Positions 1-4,921 of a stretch of 6,061 nucleotides of DNA are shown here, piece by piece (positions within the stretch are counted from its first letter, which is position 1; each line of letters opens with the position of its first letter). Origin of the DNA: Acidimicrobiaceae bacterium. GTDB taxonomy: Bacteria; Actinomycetota; Acidimicrobiia; Acidimicrobiales; Aldehydirespiratoraceae. The notes under the pieces are model-generated. The model did no database searches and was not told the DNA's origin. It saw nothing but the letters and a program-made list of their open reading frames with translations. The DNA lies in assembly GCA_009840695.1 (NCBI GenBank), contig VXNG01000180.1, positions 1 to 6,061 on the forward strand, read 5' to 3'. Both the position numbers and the translations under genes were made by a program.

Positions 1-359
1 GCCGTCACCACTTCGAAGAGGATGATCCTCAGCCCGTCTGGTCCGGCCACTTCGAAGCTCTTGTGACCCCAGGGTTGCAGTTCCGGCGGGCGCACGATGG
101 CGGCGCCTGCCGAGACCAGCCGAGCGTGTTCGGCGTCGGCGTCGGCTATCTGCCACGACACCGACACGCCCGTCACTCCGGGCGTGTCCCATCCGGCGCC
201 GTCCTCGATGACCTCGATGCGGCCGTCGGCGGCCAGAAACAGCGTGCCCCTGAAGATCTCACCGAAGGACCGCTCCACCTCCAGGCCCATCACGTCGGTG
301 AAGAACCCCACGGTGGCGTCATAGTCGTTGGCGACGAAGATGACTCTGAACTCGGCCAT
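1..359 (-). CDS. VOC (glyoxalase/bleomycin-resistance fold) family protein, 3' end cut by window edge
   Basis: Reading leftwards from the ATG at 359-357 gives 119 codons with no stop; the frame leaves the window in a partial Ala codon. The protein starts MAEFRVIFVANDYDATVGFF and shows two beta-alpha-beta-beta-beta modules typical of the vicinal oxygen chelate superfamily: residues 1-52 (strand, helix ending in DVMGLEVE, strands ending RIEVIE) and 64-118 (VSVSWQIAD, helix with AEHARLVSAGA, then SFEVAGPDGLRIILFEVV). Family members are usually about 120 residues, so only a few codons should be missing. Possible metal-ligand glutamates exist (E49 or E52, E116), but the histidines often found on the first strand of each module are absent, so it may bind a ligand without being a classical metal-dependent lyase or dioxygenase. 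Substrate cannot be predicted. It is transcribed divergently from the membrane protein at 419; a -10-like box six bases before the ATG suggests leaderless translation. Confidence 0.88.
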   Translation of the reverse strand, partial: MAEFRVIFVANDYDATVGFFTDVMGLEVERSFGEIFRGTLFLAADGRIEVIEDGAGWDTPGVTGVSVSWQIADADAEHARLVSAGAAIVRPPELQPWGHKSFEVAGPDGLRIILFEVVT

Positions 360-365
360 GGTCCG

Positions 366-371
366 ACCCTA
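366..371 (-). promoter_or_regulatory. Candidate -10 box of a leaderless promoter for the VOC gene
   Basis: On the minus strand the hexamer TAGGGT (371 to 366) lies exactly six bases before the ATG at 359. That is the usual -10 to +1 distance, so transcription could begin at the A of the start codon. No Shine-Dalgarno-like sequence precedes this ATG, which fits a leaderless mRNA of the kind common in actinobacteria. I see no convincing -35 box, so the call rests on spacing and the TANNNT pattern alone. Confidence 0.35.
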
Positions 372-383
372 CCGCGGTTGAAC
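371..383 (+). promoter_or_regulatory. Conserved 13-bp motif, copy 1 (ACCGCGGTTGAAC)
   Basis: This 13-mer in the 360-418 divergent gap matches 12 of 13 bases with ACCGCGGCTGAAC at 4413-4425 in the other divergent gap. It contains the perfect palindrome ACCGCGGT. Its TTGAAC part could act as a -35 element, but the distance to the TAGGTT hexamer at 405-410 is 21 bp, long for a housekeeping promoter. A shared regulator site is the alternative. Confidence 0.35.
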
Positions 384-404
384 TGCCGGCTATCCGCTCG
401 GCCT

Positions 405-410
405 CTAGGT
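405..410 (+). promoter_or_regulatory. Candidate -10 box for the YeiH-like gene
   Basis: TAGGTT at 405-410 lies eight bases before the ATG at 419, so the transcript would be leaderless or nearly so. The hexamer fits the TANNNT pattern seen before other genes here. The same bases contain AGG, which could alternatively be a weak ribosome-binding site 10 bases from the ATG; the two readings compete. Confidence 0.25.
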
Positions 411-418
411 TGGCGCCC

Positions 419-1696
419 ATGGCAAAGGCGGAAGCAGGCGAGCTGCTGCGCTCCGAGGACTGGGTCTCGGTGTGGATGGGCGCTGCGATCATCACACTGG
501 TGGTGGCCGGCGTCCGGCCGGAGGCGGCCGGTCTGTCCTGTGGCGACGGCATCGGCGGTCTGTTCGCTCCCGGCCGGTTGGCGACCACGCTCGGCGTCGG
601 CGCCGCCCTGCTGGTGCTGTGCACCGCCGGCGTGCGCCTCATGGAGGGTTCCATCCACCGCTTCGCCGTGGGCTTCGCCGCGCTGTTCGGGCTGGCCTGG
701 GCAGCGCGGGCCGTCGCGTGCGACTCGGCCCTGAGCGACCGCGGGGTCAACTACGCCATCACGTCGCTGGCGCTGGGGCTGTTCATCTCCAACGTGCTCA
801 GGGTGCCCGAGTGGCTCCGTGCCGCCATGCGCACCGAGTACTACATCAAGGCCGGACTGGTGATCCTGGGCTCGAGCGTCCTGTTCGGCCGGGTGCTGGA
901 GGCCGGCATGTACGGGATGGTGCAGGCGGCCGCGGTCATCGCCGTCATCTGGTACCTGTGCTTCTGGGTCGCCCGCAAGCTGCGAGTGGACGAGGAGTTC
1001 TCGGCCATGATGGCGACGGCCGTGTCGATCTGCGGGGTGTCGGCCGCCATCGCGGCCTGCGGGGCCATCTCCGGTGACCGCAAGAAGCTGTCCTACGTGA
1101 CCTCGCTGGTGCTGGTAGTGGCCGCGCCGATGATGATCGTGATGCCGCTGGCGGTGGATTGGCTCGAACTCTCCGATGTCGTCGGCGGCGCCTGGATAGG
1201 CGGCACCATCGACACCACCGGCGCGGTCGTTGTGGCCGGCGAGAGCATCGGCGACTCGGCCACCAACGCGGCCACCATCGTCAAGCTGTCGCAGAACGCC
1301 CTGCTCGGTGTGGCCGCCTTCGGCCTGTCGGTGTGGTGGACGGTGCGGGGCGGTGCCGGCGGCGCCGACCGGCCGGAGGTGTCGGCCTCGGTGATCTGGG
1401 AGCGCTTCCCGAAGTTCGTGCTCGGCTTCCTGGCGACCTCGCTGCTGTTCTCCTTCGTGCTCACCGACGGGATGGTGGACGCCACCACGAGCGTGCTCAA
1501 GGGTCTCAGGACCTGGCTGTTCGCCATCGCTTTTGTGTGCATCGGCCTGGAGACCCGCCTGCGCGACCTGCTGGCCATGCAGGGCGGCAGGCCCGCCGCC
1601 GCGTTCGTGATCGCGCAAGCCGCCAACGTGGCGTGGACGCTGCTGCTGGCCTGGGTGCTGTTCGGCGGCTCAATCTTCGCGGTTCCCGACCTGTAG
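419..1696 (+). CDS. YeiH-family membrane protein (putative sulfate exporter family transporter, PF03601-like)
   Basis: A 425-residue polytopic inner-membrane protein with roughly ten hydrophobic segments. The N-terminus (LLRSEDWVSVWMGAAIITLV) is the cytoplasmic lead-in plus first membrane helix found in this family. Family hallmarks follow: SLALGLFISNVLRVPEWLR near 116-134, the re-entrant-looking SICGVSAAIAACGAI at 203-217, and the most diagnostic block at 261-293, with GGTIDTTGAVVVAGESIGD, then TIVKLSQN. RFPKFVLGFL at 329-338 and WLFAIAFVCIGLETRL at 366-381 resemble the usual C-terminal half. The family name comes from sulfate or sulfite export proposed for organisms degrading sulfonates; substrate has not been shown for most members. 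I chose the ATG at 419 over an in-frame TTG at 410, which adds only three residues and overlaps the putative promoter. The next gene lies 83 bp downstream on the same strand, so co-transcription is possible. Confidence 0.88.
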   Translation: MAKAEAGELLRSEDWVSVWMGAAIITLVVAGVRPEAAGLSCGDGIGGLFAPGRLATTLGVGAALLVLCTAGVRLMEGSIHRFAVGFAALFGLAWAARAVACDSALSDRGVNYAITSLALGLFISNVLRVPEWLRAAMRTEYYIKAGLVILGSSVLFGRVLEAGMYGMVQAAAVIAVIWYLCFWVARKLRVDEEFSAMMATAVSICGVSAAIAACGAISGDRKKLSYVTSLVLVVAAPMMIVMPLAVDWLELSDVVGGAWIGGTIDTTGAVVVAGESIGDSATNAATIVKLSQNALLGVAAFGLSVWWTVRGGAGGADRPEVSASVIWERFPKFVLGFLATSLLFSFVLTDGMVDATTSVLKGLRTWLFAIAFVCIGLETRLRDLLAMQGGRPAAAFVIAQAANVAWTLLLAWVLFGGSIFAVPDL

Positions 1697-1727
1697 CCCG
1701 ACCGCAGCGACCGCCACGGCACAAGAG

Positions 1728-1744
1728 ACTCGGCGTTGCCGGGT
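1728..1744 (+). terminator. Weak stem-loop after the YeiH-like gene
   Basis: ACTCGGC (1728-1734) can pair with GCCGGGT (1738-1744) around a GTT loop: seven pairs including one G-T wobble. It lies 31 bases after the stop codon and is followed directly by the putative promoter of the next gene rather than a T-run. It may be a weak terminator or attenuator, or chance in GC-rich DNA. Confidence 0.2.
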
Positions 1745-1752
1745 GCTACGCT
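1744..1752 (+). promoter_or_regulatory. Extended -10 promoter candidate for the PhyH gene
   Basis: TGCTACGCT contains an extended -10 (TGN followed by TACGCT at 1747-1752). Transcription would start near 1759, leaving a leader of about 20 bases that includes the Shine-Dalgarno at 1765-1772. A closely similar TGCTAGGGT precedes the DUF1330 gene at 4445-4453. No good -35 is visible, as expected for extended -10 promoters. Confidence 0.35.
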
Positions 1753-1764
1753 CGCCGCAATCGT

Positions 1765-1772
1765 GAGAAAGG
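1765..1772 (+). promoter_or_regulatory. Ribosome-binding site deciding the PhyH GTG start
   Basis: GAGAAAGG ends seven bases before the GTG at 1780. The reading frame is open much further upstream (to 1159, through the transporter gene), so this site together with the family alignment is what fixes the start. Confidence 0.65.
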
Positions 1773-1779
1773 TCGGGCA

Positions 1780-2628
1780 GTGACGCCGGAAGTGATCCTC
1801 GCCGCGGCACCGAGGGTGTTGACCCAGGAACAAAGGGAGTTCTACTTCGAGTCCGGTTATGTGACGGTGGAGTCTCTGATCCCCGACGACCTGGTGGAGA
1901 GGATCAAGGAGGTCACCGCAGAGGCCGTGGAACGCAGCGCTTCGGTTTCCGAGTCCGACAACGACTACGACCTGACGGACGATCACCGTGCTGACTCACC
2001 GAACGTACGCCGCCTCAAGGGGGTGGACAGCCATCACGAGGCCTATTGGGAATTCGCCCGGGGTCTGGTGGCGGATGTGGCGGCTGACCTGGTCGGGCCG
2101 GACGTGGTATTCCACCATGCCAAACTCAACTTCAAGCATGCCGGCGGTTCCCACGTCAAGAAATGGCACCAGGACATTCCCTTCCACCCGCACACCAACT
2201 ACAACATGGTGACCATCGGAACCTTGCTCACCGATACTGAAGTCAAGGACGGTCCGCTGGTCATGGTGCCCGGCAGCAACAACGGTCCGGTGTATGACCA
2301 CTACGACCAGGAAGGCAACTGGGTGGGGGCCCTGTCACCCGACGACGTCGCCGCCATAGATGAGGGCAATTTGGCCTTTCTCACCGGCCCGGCAGGGACG
2401 ATTACGGCCCATAGCTGCCGGACGGTCCACAGTTCACCGGCTCCCAGCGAGGATGCCGCCGGCCGGCCGCTGCTTCTCAATATCTACGCGGCGGCCGACG
2501 CCATGCCCTATACAGCCAATCCGATGCCTACCGGCAATAGCGGGACGGTGGTCCGCGGGAACCGTGCGCGTTGGGCGTACCATGATCCGCGCCCGAGTCT
2601 GTTGCCGCCCTGGTCCGGCGGCCGCTGA
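1780..2628 (+). CDS. Phytanoyl-CoA dioxygenase (PhyH)-family Fe(II)/2-oxoglutarate-dependent oxygenase
   Basis: A 282-residue cytoplasmic protein, the usual PhyH-family length. The N-terminus has the family opening LTQEQREFYFESGYVTVESLIP (residues 14-35). The iron-binding facial triad is visible: H130 and D132 in KWHQDIPFH, and the distal histidine H217 in CRTVHSSPAP. R229 in the following AGRPLLLNIY is the likely 2-oxoglutarate carboxylate anchor. GTLLTDTEVKDGPLVMVPGS (147-166) is the typical strand-turn before the double-stranded beta-helix core closes. It should therefore hydroxylate a small molecule using O2 and 2-oxoglutarate; the substrate is not readable from sequence. It is not an obvious ectoine hydroxylase, since that enzyme's signature segments are not matched. 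The frame is open further upstream, but homology starts after the GTG at 1780. It follows the YeiH-like gene on the same strand and converges with the permease gene at 2660. Confidence 0.9.
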   Translation: MTPEVILAAAPRVLTQEQREFYFESGYVTVESLIPDDLVERIKEVTAEAVERSASVSESDNDYDLTDDHRADSPNVRRLKGVDSHHEAYWEFARGLVADVAADLVGPDVVFHHAKLNFKHAGGSHVKKWHQDIPFHPHTNYNMVTIGTLLTDTEVKDGPLVMVPGSNNGPVYDHYDQEGNWVGALSPDDVAAIDEGNLAFLTGPAGTITAHSCRTVHSSPAPSEDAAGRPLLLNIYAAADAMPYTANPMPTGNSGTVVRGNRARWAYHDPRPSLLPPWSGGR

Positions 2629-2648
2629 GCCATCCGACCAGCGATGGC
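2629..2648. terminator. Hairpin between convergent genes, possible bidirectional terminator
   Basis: GCCATC (2629-2634) and GATGGC (2643-2648) are perfect inverted repeats around an 8-base loop, immediately after the PhyH stop codon and 12 bases after the end of the convergent permease gene. The position fits a shared terminator. The stem is only six pairs and no T-run follows on either strand, so it is not a textbook intrinsic terminator. Confidence 0.4.
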
Positions 2649-2659
2649 ACCGGGCGCGG

Positions 2660-4387
2660 CTACGAGGCCTCCACCCTCACGGTGACAATCTCCGCGCCGT
2701 GGAACTTACGGTGACGGACGGAGGAGGCGTAGTGCCTCAGGAGACGGAAGGAGATCTCTCGCTCGTCGGGCTCATCAGTCCGTTCGTCGAGATAGGCGAG
2801 CCGATCCTCCAGGTTGCCCTCGGACAGGACGACGATGTAGTCCATCTCCAAGGCTCCGCGGTCGGGACGTGCCACGATCACAAGCCGCGGCGGAGTGTCG
2901 CCGGTCGGTTCGTGGGACGGTTGCATGAGGCTTGACAGGGTCTCCTCGCCGGCGGCCCGCAGCCGCTCGGCCGACGAGGCATTCCATCCCAAACTGAGAG
3001 CCAGCTTGTCGAGGTAGTCATCTATGTCGGGCAGGGCTGACATGTCCAGCCTGACCTTGAGTCGGGCACGGCGACGACGGGTGACCTCCATGAACAACGT
3101 AAGCAGCAGTGCCACAAGCGCTCCCGACATCATCCCCGAGTCCAGCGAGCGGCCCCACGTCTCGCCGAGCAGGTCTCTGAAGATCGTGCGGCCTTCCACG
3201 CCCATGCCGATCGAGAGGGCCAGCGCTACCACCAGGGCTTTCCGGTGATCGAGGCCGTCGCGTAGCACCGTCCGCATGCCTTCCAGGAACAGCATTCCCA
3301 TCAGGACCAGCAGGTAGGCGCCCACTACGGGACTGGGAACGGTCAACAGGAACGCCATGAACTTGGGCAGGAAGGCCAGGGCGACCAGGAACGCGCCGAT
3401 CAGATACCCGACGCGGCGGTAGGCCACCCCGGTGAGGCCGACCAGCACGGTGCTCGAGGACGACATGATCGTGGTCGGCGGGACCCCGACGAGTCCGGCT
3501 GCCAGCACGCCCAGACCGTTGACGTTGAGTGCTCCTTGGACGAGCCGGAAGTCGGTGGCGCGGGGACGGCGCCGGGACACTTGCTGGACGACCACGGCAT
3601 CACCGATGTTCTTGATGCCCACTACCAGGCCGACGAGCACGAACACCGGGACGAGCGCCCAGAACTCCGCGCCCAGTGTCAGGTCGAGTGCAGGCAGGTC
3701 GGGCGACGGGACACCGACCCAAGCAGCGTCGAGCACCGGCCGGAAGTCGTAGCCCCCGAACAGCGCTGAAGCCACGGAGCCGGACGCGATCCCGATCAGC
3801 GGCGTCCACAGCCGCCAGACACCCGAAGCCAGCAGCGTCAGAACAGCAGTAACCCCCAGCGAGACGGCCGCGGCGACCGGCCCTGCCGCAGCCGACCCAC
3901 CGGGCGCAACCTCGTCGATCCTGTCAAACGCGAGCGGCATGATGCTGGCGGCGATCAGCATCAGAGTCGTGCCGGATACGACCGGGGTGATCAGCCCCCT
4001 CAGCGAAGGAAGCCACCTGGCCAGCGACAACTGCGTGATCGCCACCACGATCGTCAAGCTCGCCAGCAACGCCGGTCCGCCCGCGTCCAATGCCAGGACC
4101 GAGATACCCAGGTAGGCCAGCGCAACGCAGGTGAAGACAACCGCTCCTCCCCCGAAGCGGCGCAGTCTCGCCGCCTGGAGAGCCGTCGCACTGCCGCTCA
4201 CCAGCAGAGCCGCGAACACCGCCCATGACAGGTAAGTGTCGTCCTCACCGGCCGCCAGGGCGGCAGTCACCACGATGACGACCACCGTGGGAAGGATCAG
4301 AATGACTCCCTGAAACGCCACACCGGCCGCAATCGGGAGGGGGCAGGGGTCCTCTGGGTCGTACCGGATGTTCTCGTTGACCCGCAC
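2660..4387 (-). CDS. NCS2-family (solute carrier 23-like) permease with C-terminal RsbW/HATPase-like domain
   Basis: A 575-residue protein in two parts. Residues 1-435 form a multi-pass membrane transporter of the nucleobase-cation symporter-2 type. IRYDPEDPCPLPIAAGVAFQG is the typical N-terminus; KNIGDAVVVQQVSRR (259-273) is the helix-8 signature; FRLVQGALNVNGLGVLAAGL (280-299), TGVAYRRVGYLIGAFL (319-334) and VPSPVVGAYLLVLMG (350-364) are strongly family-like. After a basic stretch (RRRRARLKVR, 437-446) comes a soluble tail of about 130 residues: LPDIDDYLDKLALSLGW, ERLRAAGEETLSSLM (475-488), then RLVIVARP, and LLRHYASSVRHRKFHGAEIVTVRV near 549-572. Its order resembles the anti-sigma/GHKL kinase fold, but the ATP-site Asn of the N-box is absent. 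Start is GTG with a modest GAGAG upstream; homology begins at once after it. Transport of purines or pyrimidines is only a family default. The gene is divergent from the DUF1330 gene and convergent with the PhyH gene. Confidence 0.88.
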   Translation of the reverse strand: MRVNENIRYDPEDPCPLPIAAGVAFQGVILILPTVVVIVVTAALAAGEDDTYLSWAVFAALLVSGSATALQAARLRRFGGGAVVFTCVALAYLGISVLALDAGGPALLASLTIVVAITQLSLARWLPSLRGLITPVVSGTTLMLIAASIMPLAFDRIDEVAPGGSAAAGPVAAAVSLGVTAVLTLLASGVWRLWTPLIGIASGSVASALFGGYDFRPVLDAAWVGVPSPDLPALDLTLGAEFWALVPVFVLVGLVVGIKNIGDAVVVQQVSRRRPRATDFRLVQGALNVNGLGVLAAGLVGVPPTTIMSSSSTVLVGLTGVAYRRVGYLIGAFLVALAFLPKFMAFLLTVPSPVVGAYLLVLMGMLFLEGMRTVLRDGLDHRKALVVALALSIGMGVEGRTIFRDLLGETWGRSLDSGMMSGALVALLLTLFMEVTRRRRARLKVRLDMSALPDIDDYLDKLALSLGWNASSAERLRAAGEETLSSLMQPSHEPTGDTPPRLVIVARPDRGALEMDYIVVLSEGNLEDRLAYLDERTDEPDEREISFRLLRHYASSVRHRKFHGAEIVTVRVEAS

Positions 4388-4412
4388 TCTGCCGTACTCT
4401 CGTTCCAGGTTG

Positions 4413-4425
4413 ACCGCGGCTGAAC
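4413..4425 (+). promoter_or_regulatory. Conserved 13-bp motif, copy 2 (ACCGCGGCTGAAC)
   Basis: Second copy of the motif at 371-383 (12 of 13 identical), again in a divergent intergenic region, here between the permease and DUF1330 genes. It ends 22 bp before the TAGGGT hexamer at 4448-4453; the first copy ends 21 bp before TAGGTT. The repeated placement suggests a common regulator site or an unusual -35 element. Confidence 0.35.
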
Positions 4426-4435
4426 GCCCGTCTTC

Positions 4436-4441
4436 AGGGTA
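4436..4441 (-). promoter_or_regulatory. Candidate -10 box for the permease gene
   Basis: On the minus strand TACCCT runs from 4441 to 4436, about 48 bases before the GTG at 4387, implying an untranslated leader of roughly 40 bases. It fits TANNNT only; there is no clear -35. If real, copy 2 of the 13-bp motif would lie just downstream of the start of transcription. Confidence 0.2.
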
Positions 4442-4444
4442 GTT

Positions 4445-4453
4445 TGCTAGGGT
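4445..4453 (+). promoter_or_regulatory. Extended -10 promoter candidate for the DUF1330 gene
   Basis: TGCTAGGGT provides an extended -10 (TGC followed by TAGGGT at 4448-4453), nearly identical to TGCTACGCT before the PhyH gene. Transcription would start near 4460, leaving a leader of about 43 bases that carries the strong ribosome-binding site at 4486-4495. Confidence 0.35.
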
Positions 4454-4485
4454 CTGTCGCTTCCGCGGGACGGATCAGCCCAGCT

Positions 4486-4495
4486 AGAAGGGAAG
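4486..4495 (+). promoter_or_regulatory. Strong ribosome-binding site for the DUF1330 GTG start
   Basis: AGAAGGGAAG ends seven bases before the GTG at 4503. It is among the best Shine-Dalgarno matches in the window and supports GTG as the initiation codon. Confidence 0.65.
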
Positions 4496-4502
4496 CAGCA
4501 CA

Positions 4503-4790
4503 GTGGCAGGATATGCAATCATCACCACCGAGGTACGTGACGAGTCAAAGCACGCTGAGTTCCTGGCGGGTGTAACCGAGGCAGTCAAGGCCCACGGCGG
4601 CAAGTTCCTGGTCCGCGGGGGGAGAACCGAGACGGTTGCGGGCAATTGGACACCCAGCCGCGTGGCGGTAATCGAGTTCGAGAGCTACGAGGAAGCGATC
4701 CGCTGGGAGAACTCTTCCGAGCTGGCGGCCATCAAGGGCCTCCGGGATGAGTCGGCCGATGTCAGCAAGATCATCGTCGAGGGCGTGTAG
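4503..4790 (+). CDS. DUF1330 domain-containing protein
   Basis: A 95-residue soluble protein covering one complete DUF1330 domain (PF07045), which belongs to the dimeric alpha-beta barrel (ferredoxin-like) group. Characteristic elements in order: AGYAIITTEVRDESKHAEFL (2-21), HGGKFLVRGG (31-40), GNWTPSRVAVIEFESYEEAI (47-66) with the following aromatic-rich helix containing IRWENSSE, and the ending KIIVEGV (89-95). Length and C-terminal ending match the family closely, so the TAG stop is natural. Members usually form homodimers; no general enzymatic reaction is established for them and none is proposed here. It sits alone between a divergent permease gene and a convergent aldo/keto reductase gene, apparently as its own transcription unit with a good ribosome-binding site. 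Confidence 0.92.
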   Translation: MAGYAIITTEVRDESKHAEFLAGVTEAVKAHGGKFLVRGGRTETVAGNWTPSRVAVIEFESYEEAIRWENSSELAAIKGLRDESADVSKIIVEGV

Positions 4791-4805
4791 CCGGTCCCTC
4801 GTCTA

Positions 4806-4841
4806 CTCGACATTGTGAACAACGCCGGCAGCGCGGCCGGC
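4806..4841 (+). pseudogene. Short SDR-like fragment (possible gene remnant)
   Basis: After the DUF1330 stop, the same frame reads LDIVNNAGSAAG. This closely resembles the beta-4 motif of short-chain dehydrogenases (LDxLVNNAG), with one residue missing. There is no start codon context, no nucleotide-binding segment before it and no catalytic Tyr-x-x-x-Lys after it. It may be a remnant or a chance match; a second SDR-like piece lies on the opposite strand at 4847-4921. Confidence 0.2.
4824..4841. terminator. GC-rich hairpin between convergent genes
   Basis: GCCGGC (4824-4829) and GCCGGC (4836-4841) form a six-pair stem with an AGCGCG loop, between the ends of the DUF1330 gene (4790) and the aldo/keto reductase gene (4918). 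On the minus strand it is followed by GTTGTT, a poor T-tract. Position suits a shared terminator, although GC-rich DNA makes such stems frequent. Confidence 0.35.
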
Positions 4842-4846
4842 ACAGC

Positions 4847-4921
4847 TCACCAGATCAAGTTGATGACGGAACCGCCCGAGGCGTTACCGCAGTTGACCAG
4901 CCGGGCCAGGATCGCCCTCAT
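4847..4921 (-). CDS. Possible 24-residue ORF translationally coupled to the aldo/keto reductase gene
   Basis: An ATG at 4921-4919 overlaps the TGA of the aldo/keto reductase gene as ATGA. A perfect AGGAGG (4932-4927) lies five bases before it, inside the reductase's last codons. The frame runs 24 codons to a TGA at 4849-4847. The peptide starts MRAILARLVNCG and ends SGGSVINLIW. The initiation signal is among the strongest in the window, which argues for translation by termination-reinitiation. Against this, the peptide resembles part of a short-chain dehydrogenase (helix then GGSVINL strand), so it may be the decayed end of a lost gene, and the AGGAGG also encodes Arg-Arg of the reductase's basic tail. 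No function can be assigned. Confidence 0.3.
   Translation of the reverse strand: MRAILARLVNCGNASGGSVINLIW

Noticed and set aside
410..418. TTG start three codons upstream for the YeiH-like gene
   Set aside because: It lacks a ribosome-binding site and overlaps the likely -10 box. The ATG at 419 suits the family N-terminus as well.
63..734. 223-codon plus-strand frame across the VOC gene and the start of the YeiH-like gene
   Set aside because: It spans two convincing genes on different strands and has no recognisable domain.
290..1618. 442-codon open frame on the minus strand opposite the YeiH-like gene
   Set aside because: Its product is dominated by His, Gly, Arg and Gln without domain features, as expected from antisense reading of a GC-rich gene. 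The opposite strand encodes a clear membrane protein family.
1159..1779. Upstream extension of the PhyH reading frame
   Set aside because: The frame is open but runs through the YeiH-like gene and gives an Arg/His-rich product. Family similarity and the ribosome-binding site start at the GTG at 1780.
1780..2628. Assignment of the PhyH protein as ectoine hydroxylase (EctD)
   Set aside because: It shares only the general fold motifs (HxD, distal His, Arg). Ectoine-specific segments and any ectoine biosynthesis genes are absent from the window.
4410..4415. TTGACC as a -35 box for the DUF1330 gene
   Set aside because: No TANNNT hexamer lies 16-18 bp downstream; the nearest good -10 boxes are 24 and 32 bp away.
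4788..4841. Stop-codon readthrough joining DUF1330 to the SDR-like LDIVNNAG segment
   Set aside because: The segment is in frame after the TAG, but DUF1330 proteins normally end at this very position (IIVEGV), so the shared frame is more simply chance.
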